From contig NZ_CP095855.1 in NCBI RefSeq assembly GCF_023100805.1, positions 868,001-932,000 on the forward strand: 64,000 nt of DNA, given 5' to 3'. Positions within the stretch are counted from its first letter, which is position 1. Every line of letters begins with the position of its first letter. Below are positions 1 to 10,893 of the stretch, in pieces. The DNA comes from Chitinophaga filiformis. Lineage in GTDB: Bacteria > Bacteroidota > Bacteroidia > Chitinophagales > Chitinophagaceae. The notes beneath the pieces were generated by a model that saw only the letters and a list, made by a program, of their open reading frames with translations, had not been told where the DNA came from and did no database searches. Both the position numbers and the translations under genes were made by a program.

Positions 1-908
1 TATTCCACCTTCCCGTTTATTTTCCATGCAATAGTAGTAACCAGGTTGTTTTGAGAAATGATCGGATGTTCGCCGATATTCATCAGCATAAAACATCCTG
101 TACCATAGGTATTCTTTACCATTCCGGGAGATGTGCACATCTGTCCGAATAAAGCGGCATGCTGGTCGCCCGCAATACCGGCAATAGGAATCGTCACAGA
201 GAAAATAGACGGTGTTGTTTCGGCTATCAGCTCACTGGACTGTTTTACTTCCGGCAGCATGGCAGCGGGAATATCGAAAAGGGACAACAGTTCTTCGTCC
301 CAGCTTTGGGTATGTATATTAAATAACATCGTCCGCGATGCATTCGTAATATCGGTCGCATGCGTTTTTCCGTCAGTAAGGTTCCATACCAGCCAGGCAT
401 CGACTGTCCCGAAGGCCAGTAGTCCCCTGGCCGCCTTTTCCCTTGCTCCAGCAACATTGTCCAGGATCCATTTCACTTTTGTTGCGGAGAAGTAGGCATC
501 AATTACGAGACCGGTCTTTTCGCGGATCATTTGTCCGTGGCCCGCCGCTTTGAGCTCGTCACAGTAGGCGGCCGTACGTCTGTCCTGCCAAACGATGGCG
601 TTATGAACAGGCTTTCCCGTATGGCGGTCCCACACAATGGTCGTCTCCCGTTGATTAGTGATCCCGATCGCCGCGATATCTGTTCCTCTCAATCCGGCTT
701 TGGCTACTGCTTCTGCAGCAACGCCCAGCTGACTGGACCAGATCTCGCTGGCATCATGTTCTACCCGTCCGGGGGAAGGGAAGATCTGCCTGAATTCTTT
801 CTGGGCTACAGAAACGATAGCGCCGGCTTTATCAAAGATGATCGCCCTTGAACTGGTGGTACCCTGATCCAATGCCAGGACGTACCGGGTTATTTCCTTT
901 TCCTTCAT
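1..908 (-). CDS. glpK: Glycerol kinase GlpK (N-terminal part, cut by window start)
   Basis: ATP-dependent phosphorylation of glycerol to glycerol 3-phosphate in the cytosol. The ATG at 906-908 begins [23 protein letters not shown] with the FGGY-kinase phosphate-binding motif DQGTTSSR near residues 14-21. Further on the frame shows [15 protein letters not shown] and the [11 protein letters not shown] region, all typical of GlpK. About 302 codons are visible and the frame is still open at base 1, so the C-terminal 190 or so residues lie outside the window (the family is about 500 aa). The gene follows glpD on the same strand after a 59-bp gap, consistent with a glpD-glpK transcription unit and with the DeoR-type regulator on the far side of glpD. 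Identification is firm; only the downstream part is unseen. Confidence 0.95.
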   Translation of the reverse strand, partial: MKEKEITRYVLALDQGTTSSRAIIFDKAGAIVSVAQKEFRQIFPSPGRVEHDASEIWSSQLGVAAEAVAKAGLRGTDIAAIGITNQRETTIVWDRHTGKPVHNAIVWQDRRTAAYCDELKAAGHGQMIREKTGLVIDAYFSATKVKWILDNVAGAREKAARGLLAFGTVDAWLVWNLTDGKTHATDITNASRTMLFNIHTQSWDEELLSLFDIPAAMLPEVKQSSELIAETTPSIFSVTIPIAGIAGDQHAALFGQMCTSPGMVKNTYGTGCFMLMNIGEHPIISQNNLVTTIAWKINGKVE

Positions 909-967
909 AAAACTTACACGTGAAATTTAAGGGATGTGGAACGATGGTTTATGCTGTTGATGGTTTA

Positions 968-2536
968 TTAATGCAGTAGATAATGTGCTGCTATGGCGGT
1001 AAAGGCTTTCACCTGCTCATCTTCCCAGGCCTTGTCTTTTCCCAGCTCCGTTGCCAGTATATTGGCAACGGCAGGCGCCATTTCCACAGCGGCCCTGGCA
1101 TCGAGCAGAAGGGCGCGTAGTCTTCTCGACAAGACATCGTCTACCGTGCGGGCCATTTCCTGGCGTACCGCCCAGACCACCTGCGCCTTAATATACGGCA
1201 ACCGTGGGTGCAGCTGTTCTCCCAGATCGGGATTGGCTGTTATCAGGGCACTGATCTCTGCAGCATCACTGCCATATACGTCCAGCGGGGCGGGAGCGGC
1301 GGCAGCCGTCGTATAGCCATGGATATGCAGGCTTTGTGTAGCACAGGGCACAACGGCCAATCCTCCTGTAGCGATGGCCGTATCCACCGTATCTTCTGCC
1401 ATCTTACGGAAGGTGGTCCACTTACCGCCAGTGATGGTAATAAGCCCCGAAGCGGCTGTGATGACCTTATGGCTACGGGATATTTCCTTGGTGCTATCGG
1501 TATCTTTCTGCGGCGCGGCCAGGGGTCGCAGGCCCGCATATACGCTCAGTACATCCGCACGGGTAGGTGCTTTTTGCAGGTAGCTACCGGCAGTCTGCAG
1601 AATGAAATTGATCTCTGTTTCAAGCGCCTGGGGTTCCAGGCTATGGTCGTTAAGTGGCGTATCGGTTGTGCCCACAAGCACTTTTCCGTGCCAGGGCAGG
1701 GCGAACAAGACACGCCCGTCAGCGGTTTTCGGGATCATCAGGGCGCTGCTGCTGTTCAGGAAGCTGGCGTCCAGTACCAGGTGTACTCCCTGACTGGGAC
1801 GGATAGTAGGCCTGGCGCCCGGTTTATCCATCTGCAGCACTTCGTCGGCAAATACGCCCGTCGCGTTGATCACCGTTTTGGCCTGCAGGTCATATGTTTC
1901 TCCTCCTTCCAGGTCTTTTGCTGTCACGCCATTGATCTTTCCGTTTGCATCTTTCCGGAGGCTGGTCACTTTGAAATAGTTCAGCAGCACCGCGCCCTTT
2001 TCAGTCGCTGTCTGGGCAATATTTACCGCCAGGCGGGAATCGTCAAACTGCCCGTCGTGATAAACAATGCCTCCTTTCAGGCCATCCTTTCGTATAGCCG
2101 GCAAGGCGCTGATCACGGCCTGCCGCCCGATAACACGGGATGGGCCCAGGCTGAGCCTTCCCGACAGCAGGTCGTACAGTTTCAGCCCTATACCATAGAA
2201 GGGGCCCTGCCACCATTTATAATAGGGTATGATAAACTCCTGGTCATGTGCCAGATGCGGGGCATTGGCCAGCAGTAATCCTCTTTCGTACAGGGCTTCT
2301 TTTACCAGTCCGACATCTCCCTGGGCCAGGTAACGTACCCCACCGTGTACCAGTTTGGTACTACGGCTGGAAGTGCCTTTGGCAAAATCCGACTGTTCCA
2401 GCAGGAGCGTGCGGAAGCCCCGCTGGGCAGCATCCATAGCAATGCCCAATCCGGTAGCGCCGCCACCGATCACAATTATATCCCAAACGACTGTTGCCGT
2501 ATTGCCTAGCTGTTGTTTAAAGGTTAACCTGTTCAT
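968..2536 (-). CDS. glpD: Glycerol-3-phosphate dehydrogenase GlpD (FAD-dependent, aerobic type)
   Basis: Oxidises glycerol 3-phosphate to dihydroxyacetone phosphate at the membrane and passes electrons to quinone. The 522-aa product has the FAD-binding Rossmann motif IIVIGGGATGLGIA near residues 21-34, then SSRSTKLVHGGVRYL near 56-70, and the later GGKWTTFRKMAEDTV segment of the GlpA/GlpD family. Length is normal for the aerobic homodimeric enzyme. It lies just upstream of glpK on the same strand and diverges from a DeoR-family regulator across 320 bp, so the three probably form one glycerol-use locus. No membrane-spanning segment is visible, as expected for a peripheral membrane enzyme. Confidence 0.96.
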   Translation of the reverse strand: MNRLTFKQQLGNTATVVWDIIVIGGGATGLGIAMDAAQRGFRTLLLEQSDFAKGTSSRSTKLVHGGVRYLAQGDVGLVKEALYERGLLLANAPHLAHDQEFIIPYYKWWQGPFYGIGLKLYDLLSGRLSLGPSRVIGRQAVISALPAIRKDGLKGGIVYHDGQFDDSRLAVNIAQTATEKGAVLLNYFKVTSLRKDANGKINGVTAKDLEGGETYDLQAKTVINATGVFADEVLQMDKPGARPTIRPSQGVHLVLDASFLNSSSALMIPKTADGRVLFALPWHGKVLVGTTDTPLNDHSLEPQALETEINFILQTAGSYLQKAPTRADVLSVYAGLRPLAAPQKDTDSTKEISRSHKVITAASGLITITGGKWTTFRKMAEDTVDTAIATGGLAVVPCATQSLHIHGYTTAAAAPAPLDVYGSDAAEISALITANPDLGEQLHPRLPYIKAQVVWAVRQEMARTVDDVLSRRLRALLLDARAAVEMAPAVANILATELGKDKAWEDEQVKAFTAIAAHYLLH

Positions 2537-2664
2537 TGTGAGGAATATGCTTTATTTTCTTTTAATTAGTTTCAGTTTATTTCATTCACACCGGACGAAA
2601 AAGTAACGGGCGCTGGCCGTCCCGTAAACCGAAAATAAATGTTTTGTTTGTTCCTTTTCAGGAA

Positions 2665-2678
2665 GTTAATGTATTAAC
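2665..2678. promoter_or_regulatory. Candidate operator, inverted repeat GTTAAT-GT-ATTAAC
   Basis: Two perfect 6-bp arms separated by 2 bp, lying in the glpD/regulator divergent region. A DeoR-family repressor could bind here, but short AT-rich palindromes also occur by chance. The assignment rests only on position and symmetry. Confidence 0.3.
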
Positions 2679-2757
2679 GCGCATTTATACATGATATTCC
2701 TCACTTTTTACTAAATATTTTTTCTGATGCAATGTGTTTAATTCAACAACATGAAAG

Positions 2758-2765
2758 TACTTTTG
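2758..2765 (+). promoter_or_regulatory. Bacteroidota-type -7 box TACTTTTG ahead of the DeoR-type regulator
   Basis: TACTTTTG fits the TAnnTTTG -7 consensus of the Bacteroidota primary sigma factor. About 19 bp upstream is a weak TTTA-type -33 element. It would give a leader of roughly 85 nt before the ATG at 2857. Confidence 0.4.
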
Positions 2766-2856
2766 TAACGAATTGGAAGAAGGCATAAGTGTATTTGTTC
2801 CAAATCTCCTTAAAACATGTAATGCTTTTTTCTACAACTGCTAATTTTTTGCGCGT

Positions 2857-3627
2857 ATGTCAATGATCAATATTGCAGAAAGACACAAATACATTCTTGA
2901 CCGTTTAGCTGAGAAAGGATATGTGAATGTAGTTGACCTCTGCAAAGAACTGGATGTTTCCGGTGTTACCATCCGTAAAGACCTCAAACTGCTTGAAGAC
3001 AAATCTCTCTTATTCCGCTCTCACGGGGGCGCCACTGTCAATAATCCGTACATTAACGACAAACCCGTTAACGAGAAGGAGAAGCTGCGCCGGGATGAGA
3101 AGAATAATATTGCTATCGCAGCTTCTGCCATGATAGCCCCCAACGATGCCATTATAATTTCTTCCGGAACAACCGCGCTGGCCCTGTCCAGGAATATCCA
3201 TCCGAAAGGGCACCTTACCGTGATCACCCCGGCCCTGAACGTAGCGCAGGAGCTGTTACGTCATCCGGAGATCGAGGTATTGCAATTAGGAGGCATTGTG
3301 CGCAACAGTTCATCCTCTGTAACAGGCACTTATGCCGAAAGGATCCTGGCCGATTTCTCCGTTTCCAAGTTATTTCTCGGACTAGAGGGTATTGATATCG
3401 AATTTGGCCTCACCACTACCAACCTCCTGGAAGCCCAGCTGAACCAGCGCATGGTGGCAACTGCCCAGAAAACCATTGTGCTGGCAGACTCCTCAAAATT
3501 TGGGCGTCGCGGTTTCGGAAAGATCTGTGACCTCGAAGAAGTGGATGAGATCATTACCGATAGCGGTGTTTCAGCACATATTGTCAAGGCACTGGAAGAA
3601 ATGGGCATCAACGTTACGATCGTGTAG
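2857..3627 (+). CDS. glpR: DeoR/GlpR-family transcriptional regulator
   Basis: A 256-aa DeoR-family repressor. An N-terminal winged helix-turn-helix (about residues 6-60: RHKYILDRLAEKGYVNVVDL and the recognition helix VSGVTIRKDLKLLE) precedes a sugar-phosphate sensor domain containing IISSGTTALALS and the C-terminal VLADSSKFG signature, where sugar phosphates bind in this family. A second in-frame ATG at 2863 is an alternative start. Divergence from glpD-glpK suggests it controls glycerol catabolism in response to a phosphorylated glycerol derivative, hence the symbol. The family also regulates other sugars, so the effector is inferred from neighbourhood. It is followed at once by the 41-bp-arm palindrome. 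Confidence 0.85.
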   Translation: MSMINIAERHKYILDRLAEKGYVNVVDLCKELDVSGVTIRKDLKLLEDKSLLFRSHGGATVNNPYINDKPVNEKEKLRRDEKNNIAIAASAMIAPNDAIIISSGTTALALSRNIHPKGHLTVITPALNVAQELLRHPEIEVLQLGGIVRNSSSSVTGTYAERILADFSVSKLFLGLEGIDIEFGLTTTNLLEAQLNQRMVATAQKTIVLADSSKFGRRGFGKICDLEEVDEIITDSGVSAHIVKALEEMGINVTIV

Positions 3628-3657
3628 CCGACCTGCCAGCTTGTACTCCTTACTATA

Positions 3658-3741
3658 GTTCGGTCGAGGTAGCCTCATCCTCCCTTAATCTTCCGTTCGG
3701 GAACGGAAGATTAAGGGAGGATGAGGCTACCTCGACCGAAC
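3658..3741. repeat. Perfect inverted repeat, 41-bp arms with a 2-bp centre
   Basis: Left arm 3658-3698 and right arm 3701-3741 are exact reverse complements, separated only by GG at 3699-3700. The arms begin GTTCGGTCGAGGTAG and end CTTCCGTTC. As RNA this would be a very stable 41-bp stem. It sits 30 bp after the DeoR-type gene. No T-run follows on either side, so it does not look like a simple intrinsic terminator. It could be a miniature palindromic element or a strong transcript-end structure. Confidence 0.95.
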
Positions 3742-4099
3742 CTGTACTATACCTATACCAGATCAGGAAGCCCTGTTTTGTCTCAATTCCCCCGGGAAGG
3801 GGTGAAGATTACCCCCTCATTCTCTTTAAACCCCATTTGCCCTCAACACATTAAACATTTTCATTACCCAATAAGCTTCCTCCGGGGCCAAATATGGTCA
3901 CTTATTACCTGTCCTCTTATTTAATTCTAACGAATGCATGTACTTTTTTAATCTTTTCTAATTTTTTGGGGTTATACAAAAACTTTCGTAAAAAATACCG
4001 GTTTCCTTTAGTATCTTTATACCGTTCCCGAAAAATTACGGTACCTCAACCGCCTGGAGTAAGCGGGGAAGGTGTGCCAAGGTCAAAAAATCTAAACGA
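3742..4099. other. Leader region of gltB, no gene seen
   Basis: 358 bp, AT-rich toward the end, with no plausible reading frame. It should hold the gltB promoter. TATCTTTA at 4012-4019 is one base off the TAnnTTTG -7 box and lies about 80 bp before the ATG, but no clear -33 element was found. Confidence 0.4.
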
Positions 4100-7000
4100 A
4101 TGCAAGAAGTGAAGCAATTGCAAGGACTGTATCACCCGGATTTTGAGCATGATGCATGCGGAACAGGCTTTACAGCCCACATTAAGGGCCGTAAATCGCA
4201 TCAGATCATCCGGGATGCGTTGACCATGTTGGAAAACATGGAACACCGCGGTGCATGTGGTTATGAGCAAAACACCGGTGATGGTGCTGGTATCCTGATC
4301 CAGCTGCCACACGAGTTCCTGTACGACGAATGCCTGAAGATAGGCATTAGCCTCCCTGAATTTGGAAAATACGGGGTAGGCATGATTTTCTTTCCGAAAG
4401 AGCCTCGCTGGCGCGAAGAGTGCCGCGAGATCCTGAACCGAGCGGCCGAGAAACTGGGATTGGAAATACTGGGTTACCGTAAGGTGCCGGTACGTCCCGA
4501 TGGCATTGGTGAGGGCGCACTTTCTGTTGAACCGGAAATTGAACAGGTATTTATTGCCTGTCCTTATCATATTACGGACAATGACACTTTTGAGCGTAAA
4601 CTCTTTGTGCTGCGTAACTACGTTTCTAAAACCGTTCGCAACACTGTTCCGAAAGAGAAAGCGCTTTTCTACATTCCGTCCCTTTCTACAAAGACTATTG
4701 TATATAAAGGTCAGTTAACAACTTACCAGGTACGTCACTATTATGCTGACCTCAGCGATGAGAAGATGGTATCTGCGTTTGCACTGATCCACTCCCGTTT
4801 CGCCACCAACACGTTCCCAAGCTGGCGCCTGGCTCACCCGTACCGCTATATTGCGCACAATGGTGAGATCAACACGCTGAAAGGGAACCTGAACTGGTTA
4901 AGGGCAGGAGAGAAGGACTTCGTTTCCAAATACTTCTCACAAGAGGAAATGGATATGATCCTCCCACTCGTGGAGGAAGGACAGTCTGACTCTGCCAGCC
5001 TCGACAACGTTGTGGAACTGCTCCTGCTCACCGGCCGTTCACTGCCGCATGTAATGATGATGCTCATCCCGGAAGCCTGGGATGGCAACGACGACATGGA
5101 CCCGGTGAAGAAAGCCTTCTACGAATACCATGCTTCCCTCATGGAGCCATGGGATGGTCCGGCATGTATCTCCTTCACAGATGGTAAGATCATCGGTGGC
5201 ACCCTGGACCGTAACGGTCTGCGTCCTGCCCGCTTCGTCATCACTAAAGATGACCGCGTGATCATGGCATCTGAAGCAGGTGTATTGCCAATAGATCCTA
5301 AAAATGTAAAAGAAAAAGGCCGCCTGCAGCCTGGTAAAATGTTCATCGTGGACATGGAACAGGGCCGTATCATCGGCGATGAGGAACTGAAACAGAATAT
5401 CTGCTCTCAGCAACCTTACGGCGAGTGGCTGAATAAATATAAGATCCGCCTGGAAGAACTGTCTGAACCAAGGGTTACTTTCACCCACCTGGAACACGAT
5501 CAGATCTTTAAATACCAGCGCGCCTTCGGTTATTCTACTGAAGATCTTTATACCATCATCGCGCCAATGGCCCTCGATGGTAAGGAACCGGTAGGCTCCA
5601 TGGGTACAGATGCTCCGCTGGCCGTTCTGAGCGATCAGCCGCAGCACCTGACCAGCTACTTCAAACAGCTGTTCGCCCAGGTAACCAATCCGCCAATCGA
5701 TCCGATCCGTGAGAAGCTGGTTATGTCACTGGCTACCTATGTGGGTAACAATGGCAACCTGCTGGACGAAGATCCGCTGCACTGTCATGGTCTGGCGCTC
5801 CGTCACCCGATCCTGACCAACTTCGAACTTGAAAAGATCCGTAGTATAGATACCGGCTTGTTCCAGGCTAAAACACTCCATACTTATTTCAGGGCCGACG
5901 GTAAACCCGGCTCCCTCGAAAAAGGCCTGCAGCGTTTGTGCCGTTACGCGGTAGACGCCGTGGAAGATGGTTTTGAAGTGATCATCCTGTCAGACAGGGC
6001 GATCGACTCTGAGCACGCCGCTATGCCTTCTCTGCTGGCTGCATCGGCTGTACACCACCACCTCATCCGCAAAGGATATCGTGGCCAGGTAGGTCTGATC
6101 GTAGAAGCAGGAGATGTATGGGAAGTACACCACTTTGCCTGTTTGCTGGGCTTTGGCGTAACCGCCATCAACCCATACCTGGCACTGAGCACCATCCGCG
6201 ACCTGAAGCTGAACGACAAACTGGAGACAGACCTGGATGTGGATAAACTGAAAAAGAACTACATCAAGGCCGTTTGTGACGGTTTGCTGAAAGTATTCTC
6301 TAAAATGGGTATCTCCACCCTGCAATCATACCAGGGTGCACAGATATTTGAAATATTAGGTATTAACCGCCAGGTAGTAGACAAATATTTCACCGGCGCC
6401 GTTTCCCGTATACAGGGTATGGGCCTCGATGAAATTGCCCGCGAAACACTGGCTAAACACTGGATGGGTTACGGCCGTAAGGAAACACCTGTACAGCGTC
6501 TGACCACCGGCGGTATCTACCAGTGGAAGAGAAAAGGGGAGTTCCACCTCTTCAACCCGACCACGATCCACCTCTTACAATATGCTACCCGTATGGGCGA
6601 CTACAGCGTATTTAAGAAGTACTCAAAAGCTGTGAACGACCAGAGTGAAAAAGCAGCGACCTTGCGCAGCCTCTTCTCGTTCAAACGTACCCGTCCTTCT
6701 GTTCCGCTGGAAGAAGTTGAATCTGCTGAAAGCATCCTGAAGCGTTTCGCTACCGGAGCAATGAGCTTTGGTTCCATCTCCCACGAAGCACACTCCACAC
6801 TGGCTATTGCCATGAACCGTATTGGCGCCAAGAGCAATACCGGTGAGGGTGGTGAAGATGAAATACGTTATCAGCAGTTGCCAAATGGCGACAGCATGCG
6901 CTCCTCTATCAAACAGGTAGCAAGTGCACGTTTTGGTGTAACAAGTAATTATCTGACAAACGCGGACGAGCTCCAGATCAAGATGGCACAGGGTGCTAAA

Positions 7001-8629
7001 CCTGGAGAAGGTGGCCAGTTACCTGGTCATAAAGTAGATGACTGGATCGCAAAGGTTCGTCACTCCACACCAGGTGTTGGTCTGATCTCTCCTCCTCCGC
7101 ACCACGATATCTATTCCATCGAGGATCTTGCCCAGTTGATCTTTGACCTGAAAAATGCTAACCGTGCCGCACGTATCAGTGTAAAACTGGTATCCAAGGC
7201 TGGTGTTGGTACCATCGCTGCCGGTGTTGCCAAAGCAAAAGCGGATGTAGTACTGATCTCCGGTTACGACGGTGGTACCGGTGCTTCTCCGATCAGCTCT
7301 ATCAAACATGCAGGTCTGCCATGGGAACTGGGTCTGGCCGAAACACACCAGACACTGGTAAAGAACAAACTGCGCAGCCGCGTAGTGGTACAGACCGATG
7401 GTCAGCTGAAAACAGGCCGTGACATTGCTATCGCTACCCTGCTGGGAGCAGAGGAATGGGGTGTGGCAACTGCTGCACTGGTAGCTGAAGGATGTATCAT
7501 GATGCGTAAATGTCATCTGAATACCTGTCCTGTAGGTGTAGCCACCCAGGATCCGGAACTGCGTAAGCGCTTCAACGGTGATGCTGAAAATGTTGTGAAC
7601 CTGTTCAAGTTCCTGGTAGAAGAATTCCGTGAGATCATGGCGGACCTTGGTTTCCGTAAGGTAACCGACATGGTGGGCCAGGTAGACAGCCTCCAGGTAC
7701 GTGAAAACGTTACACACTGGAAATACAAGCAACTCGATCTCTCTCCGATATTATATAAAGAACCAGCTGCTGAAGAAACAGGGCTGTTCAAACAGGAAGA
7801 ACAGGATCATGGTATTGGTGAAGTGATAGACTGGCAACTGCTGAAATCAGCACAGCCGGCGCTGGAGAAAAAATCCCGTGTATTCCACCAGTATAATATC
7901 AAAAACACCGACAGGGCCGTAGGTACCATCCTCAGTAACGAAATATCCAAACGTTATGGCGGAACAGGTCTTCCGGAAGATACGATCCACTACAAGTTTG
8001 TAGGTTCTGCCGGACAAAGCTTCGGTGCTTTCAACACGAAAGGTGTAACACTGGAACTGGAAGGAGAGGCAAATGACTACTTCGGTAAAGGTTTATCCGG
8101 TGCAAAACTGATCCTTTATCCATCTCCTGAAGCAGGTTTTAAAGCGGAAGAAAACATCATCGCAGGTAACGTAGCCCTCTACGGTGCTACATCCGGCGAG
8201 GCTTACATCCGCGGTAAAGCCGGTGAGCGTTTCTGTGTACGTAACTCCGGCGCTACCATCGTAGCTGAAGGCGTTGGCGATCACGGTTGTGAATATATGA
8301 CGGGAGGTAAGGCAGTAATACTGGGAGAAACCGGCCGCAACTTCGGTGCAGGTATGAGTGGTGGTATTGCTTATATATATGATGTAAAAGGTGTTTTTGC
8401 AGGACGTTGCAACAAGGACATGATCGACCTGGATCCGCTGGACCAGCAGGATGCTGCCGAACTGCAGGACCTGATCACCAAGCATCATGCATATACGAAC
8501 AGTACGGTGGCCAAGTTCATACTGAAAGACTGGGAAAACCAGCTGCGCCACTTCGTGAAAGTGTTCCCGAAAGAGTACAAAGCTGTACTGAGCGCAAGCA
8601 AAACGGGAGCACAGCAGGTAGAGAAGTAG
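4100..8629 (+). CDS. gltB: Glutamate synthase, large subunit GltB
   Basis: Alpha subunit of glutamate synthase: it releases ammonia from glutamine and channels it to 2-oxoglutarate to make glutamate. The 1509-aa protein begins with a short propeptide. Cys20 in HDACGTGF is the expected catalytic N-terminal residue after processing, starting the class II glutamine amidotransferase domain (to about residue 430). The central domain follows, then the FMN-binding synthase barrel (about 820-1190) with the cysteine cluster [15 protein letters not shown] around residues 1130-1145 for the 3Fe-4S centre, and a C-terminal GXGXG beta-helix domain. Length is normal. gltD follows after 29 bp on the same strand, so the two are co-transcribed. 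Confidence 0.98.
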   Translation: MQEVKQLQGLYHPDFEHDACGTGFTAHIKGRKSHQIIRDALTMLENMEHRGACGYEQNTGDGAGILIQLPHEFLYDECLKIGISLPEFGKYGVGMIFFPKEPRWREECREILNRAAEKLGLEILGYRKVPVRPDGIGEGALSVEPEIEQVFIACPYHITDNDTFERKLFVLRNYVSKTVRNTVPKEKALFYIPSLSTKTIVYKGQLTTYQVRHYYADLSDEKMVSAFALIHSRFATNTFPSWRLAHPYRYIAHNGEINTLKGNLNWLRAGEKDFVSKYFSQEEMDMILPLVEEGQSDSASLDNVVELLLLTGRSLPHVMMMLIPEAWDGNDDMDPVKKAFYEYHASLMEPWDGPACISFTDGKIIGGTLDRNGLRPARFVITKDDRVIMASEAGVLPIDPKNVKEKGRLQPGKMFIVDMEQGRIIGDEELKQNICSQQPYGEWLNKYKIRLEELSEPRVTFTHLEHDQIFKYQRAFGYSTEDLYTIIAPMALDGKEPVGSMGTDAPLAVLSDQPQHLTSYFKQLFAQVTNPPIDPIREKLVMSLATYVGNNGNLLDEDPLHCHGLALRHPILTNFELEKIRSIDTGLFQAKTLHTYFRADGKPGSLEKGLQRLCRYAVDAVEDGFEVIILSDRAIDSEHAAMPSLLAASAVHHHLIRKGYRGQVGLIVEAGDVWEVHHFACLLGFGVTAINPYLALSTIRDLKLNDKLETDLDVDKLKKNYIKAVCDGLLKVFSKMGISTLQSYQGAQIFEILGINRQVVDKYFTGAVSRIQGMGLDEIARETLAKHWMGYGRKETPVQRLTTGGIYQWKRKGEFHLFNPTTIHLLQYATRMGDYSVFKKYSKAVNDQSEKAATLRSLFSFKRTRPSVPLEEVESAESILKRFATGAMSFGSISHEAHSTLAIAMNRIGAKSNTGEGGEDEIRYQQLPNGDSMRSSIKQVASARFGVTSNYLTNADELQIKMAQGAKPGEGGQLPGHKVDDWIAKVRHSTPGVGLISPPPHHDIYSIEDLAQLIFDLKNANRAARISVKLVSKAGVGTIAAGVAKAKADVVLISGYDGGTGASPISSIKHAGLPWELGLAETHQTLVKNKLRSRVVVQTDGQLKTGRDIAIATLLGAEEWGVATAALVAEGCIMMRKCHLNTCPVGVATQDPELRKRFNGDAENVVNLFKFLVEEFREIMADLGFRKVTDMVGQVDSLQVRENVTHWKYKQLDLSPILYKEPAAEETGLFKQEEQDHGIGEVIDWQLLKSAQPALEKKSRVFHQYNIKNTDRAVGTILSNEISKRYGGTGLPEDTIHYKFVGSAGQSFGAFNTKGVTLELEGEANDYFGKGLSGAKLILYPSPEAGFKAEENIIAGNVALYGATSGEAYIRGKAGERFCVRNSGATIVAEGVGDHGCEYMTGGKAVILGETGRNFGAGMSGGIAYIYDVKGVFAGRCNKDMIDLDPLDQQDAAELQDLITKHHAYTNSTVAKFILKDWENQLRHFVKVFPKEYKAVLSASKTGAQQVEK

Positions 8630-8658
8630 TAACATTCTAACATCTAAGACAAGAGACA

Positions 8659-10134
8659 ATGGGCAAACCAACAGGATTCCTGGAATTTACACGGGAACTG
8701 CCGGGCAAAACTCCTGCTAAGGAGAGAGTCCAACACTATAACGAATTCGTAGAGAAATATTCAGAAAAAAAGCTGAATGAGCAGTCTGCGCGCTGTATGA
8801 ACTGTGGCGTACCATTTTGTCACAGCGGCTGTCCGCTGGGCAACGTGATCCCCGAGTTCAACGATGCAGTGTATCATAAAGACTGGAAAGAAGCTTATGA
8901 AATATTGACCAGTACCAACAATTTCCCGGAGTTCACAGGCCGTATCTGTCCTGCTCCATGTGAAAGCGCCTGTGTATTGGGCATTAACCAGCCACCTGTA
9001 GCTATCGAGGAAATTGAGCGTCACATCATTGAAGTGGCTTTCGACAAGGGGCTGGTGCAGGCTAAAACACCAAGAGTACGTACCGGTAAAAAGGTAGCGG
9101 TGATCGGTTCGGGTCCTGCGGGACTGGCAGCTGCCGCTCAGTTGAACTATGCCGGTCACAATGTAACCGTATTTGAAAGAGATGATGCTCCCGGTGGCTT
9201 GCTTCGCTATGGTATTCCCGACTTCAAACTGGAGAAATGGGTAATAGACCGTCGTGTGAAACTGATGGAAGAAGAAGGGGTAGTGTTTCAATGTAACGCA
9301 AACGTAGGTGTGAATGTAAGTGTGAATGACCTGCTGCGTGAATACAACGCTATCGTACTGGCAGGTGGATCAACTATTCCCCGCGACCTGAGTATTCCTG
9401 GCCGTCAGCTGAACGGCGTACATTTTGCTATGGATTTCCTCAAGCAACAGAACAAGCGTGTCGGCAATCGCCCGGTATCCGGCTCCGACATTCTTGCTAC
9501 CGGCAAGAACGTTGTTGTAATAGGCGGCGGTGATACCGGGTCTGACTGTGTAGGTACTTCCAACCGTCATGGAGCAATAAGTGTAACACAGCTGGAATTG
9601 TTGCCAAAACCTCCCGGAGAGCGTACGCCCTATATGCCATGGCCTACCTATCCTATGGTGTTGAAAACTTCCTCCTCACACGAAGAAGGTGCTGTACGTC
9701 AATGGGCTGTTGGTACCAAGGAATTTGTCGGCGATGAAAAAGGTAACCTGAAAGGGTTGAAAATAGTAAATCTCGAATGGGCGCTGGGGCCTGATGGCAG
9801 ACCAGGCGGCTTCAAAGAAGTACCTGGCAGCGAACAGGAGATCCCTTGTGAAGCAGCCTTCCTGGCAATGGGTTTCCTACATCCTCAACATACCGGCCTG
9901 CTGGAAGAACTGGGTGTGGAAAAAGATGAACGTGGCAATGTAAAAGCCAGTGAGAAAGCTTACCAGACCACCATACCAAAAGTATTTGCTGCCGGCGATA
10001 TGCGCCGTGGACAATCCCTGGTGGTATGGGCAATCAGTGAAGGTCGTGAGTGTGCGAGGAAAGTGGATGAATTCCTGATGGGCGCATCACAACTGGAAAG
10101 TAAAGATGATTCATTGCAGGCATTGGCCGTTTAA
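8659..10134 (+). CDS. gltD: Glutamate synthase, small subunit GltD
   Basis: Beta subunit of glutamate synthase, an FAD protein that feeds electrons from NAD(P)H through Fe-S clusters to GltB. Of 491 aa, the N-terminal part holds the cysteine motifs [14 protein letters not shown] (about residues 47-60) and [12 protein letters not shown] (about 96-107) for the 4Fe-4S clusters. Two dinucleotide-binding motifs follow, [17 protein letters not shown] near residue 147 for FAD and [15 protein letters not shown] near residue 284 for NAD(P)H. The C-terminal [16 protein letters not shown] is the usual FAD signature. It is the last gene of the gltBD operon, with an intrinsic terminator at 10219-10242. 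Confidence 0.98.
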   Translation: MGKPTGFLEFTRELPGKTPAKERVQHYNEFVEKYSEKKLNEQSARCMNCGVPFCHSGCPLGNVIPEFNDAVYHKDWKEAYEILTSTNNFPEFTGRICPAPCESACVLGINQPPVAIEEIERHIIEVAFDKGLVQAKTPRVRTGKKVAVIGSGPAGLAAAAQLNYAGHNVTVFERDDAPGGLLRYGIPDFKLEKWVIDRRVKLMEEEGVVFQCNANVGVNVSVNDLLREYNAIVLAGGSTIPRDLSIPGRQLNGVHFAMDFLKQQNKRVGNRPVSGSDILATGKNVVVIGGGDTGSDCVGTSNRHGAISVTQLELLPKPPGERTPYMPWPTYPMVLKTSSSHEEGAVRQWAVGTKEFVGDEKGNLKGLKIVNLEWALGPDGRPGGFKEVPGSEQEIPCEAAFLAMGFLHPQHTGLLEELGVEKDERGNVKASEKAYQTTIPKVFAAGDMRRGQSLVVWAISEGRECARKVDEFLMGASQLESKDDSLQALAV

Positions 10135-10218
10135 GAACACCAATGCTGCAGAGAACTACTTATAAAAATATCAAAGAGTCTCATAAGCAGGTTTAGATTT
10201 TGTTGTAACCTTCAGCCG

Positions 10219-10242
10219 GGCCGGGTCTTTACCCGGCCTTTT
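10219..10242 (+). terminator. Intrinsic terminator after gltD
   Basis: An 8-bp perfect stem GGCCGGGT/ACCCGGCC with loop CTTT, followed by four T. It lies about 85 bp after the gltD stop codon. Confidence 0.8.
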
Positions 10243-10309
10243 GCTTGCCTGTAAACCGGACTGCCTTTTTTTGCCATATATTTACACAATAATTATCCCT
10301 AAACACCCT

Positions 10310-10858
10310 ATGAGAGCACTTTTACTGTCCCTGTTAGCTGGCCTGTTCCTGTTGCCAGCCTATGCCCAGAAAAGAATTTTTTTGCGTTCTTACGAAAAAA
10401 AACTGGATAGTGTCAGGCACTATCAGAGGCTTCTCATTGTAGGAGAAGGAGGAATGCAGGCACGTATGTATATGGACAACCTTTCTGCTGAACTAATCAA
10501 GGAATTCAAATCCCGGCAGATAGAATGCAAATATGAATACCTGGGCGATCACCATAAAATAGATACAGATCTTATACTCAAGAAAGCTGAAGCCTGGCCA
10601 CATGATGCGGTACTCCGATTTTCGCCGCTGACGGCATTTGAAAGAGATGCAGCCCGTCTTAACAACTTTGAACCGTATACTTCTAACGTACAGCAGTTCC
10701 TGGTGAATGATTTTGATGTTACGCTGAACGAGGGCGAGGGCACGATATGGTATGCGCGGTTGGAGACAACGATTGAATTCGGAAAACTAACTGTTTACAG
10801 AAGGATCCGCAAGGTGATCCTGGACGACCTGGAGAAGCAGAACGTACTGCCACACTGA
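10310..10858 (+). CDS. Exported hypothetical protein, 182 aa
   Basis: Function not recognised. Translation from the ATG at 10310 gives MRALLLSLLAGLFLLPAYAQ, a clear Sec signal peptide with a likely cut after AYA, so the protein is predicted to be periplasmic or surface-exposed. An upstream non-ATG start would place 23 unlikely residues before the signal peptide, so the later start is preferred. The mature part is mixed alpha/beta with no cysteines and no motif I can name. The wording KAEAWPHDAVLRFSPL and IWYARLETTIEFGKLTVYRRIRKVILDDLEKQ suggests a soluble fold, perhaps for envelope assembly. A second exported protein follows after 35 bp. Confidence 0.75.
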   Translation: MRALLLSLLAGLFLLPAYAQKRIFLRSYEKKLDSVRHYQRLLIVGEGGMQARMYMDNLSAELIKEFKSRQIECKYEYLGDHHKIDTDLILKKAEAWPHDAVLRFSPLTAFERDAARLNNFEPYTSNVQQFLVNDFDVTLNEGEGTIWYARLETTIEFGKLTVYRRIRKVILDDLEKQNVLPH

Positions 10859-10878
10859 TCTTGCTACCTTAAAAACAG

Positions 10879-10886
10879 TACATTTG
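10879..10886 (+). promoter_or_regulatory. Bacteroidota-type -7 box TACATTTG, close to the start codon
   Basis: TACATTTG matches TAnnTTTG exactly and ends 7 bp before the ATG at 10894. A TTG lies 15 bp upstream (10861-10863), shorter than the usual 19-20 bp spacing. If active, transcription would start at or next to the ATG, giving a leaderless message. Confidence 0.4.
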
Positions 10887-10893
10887 TAATCAT

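Larger units (their letters stand above)
2537..2856. other. Divergent intergenic region between glpD and the DeoR-type regulator
   Basis: This 320-bp AT-rich stretch has no credible gene. It must hold the promoters of both flanking genes. It contains the inverted repeat GTTAATGTATTAAC at 2665-2678 and a promoter-like TACTTTTG at 2758-2765, both listed separately. Confidence 0.6.

Noticed and set aside
1208..2278. Long open frame (356 codons) on the + strand across glpD
   Set aside because: Antisense to glpD, whose protein is a clear family member. The + translation is rich in Cys, Gly and Gln, without domain wording.
7019..7732. Minus-strand frame of 237 codons inside gltB
   Set aside because: Antisense to the conserved FMN-domain part of gltB. 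Its translation has no recognisable protein character.
8093..8671. Minus-strand frame of 192 codons over the gltB/gltD junction
   Set aside because: It overlaps two firmly identified genes in the other direction.
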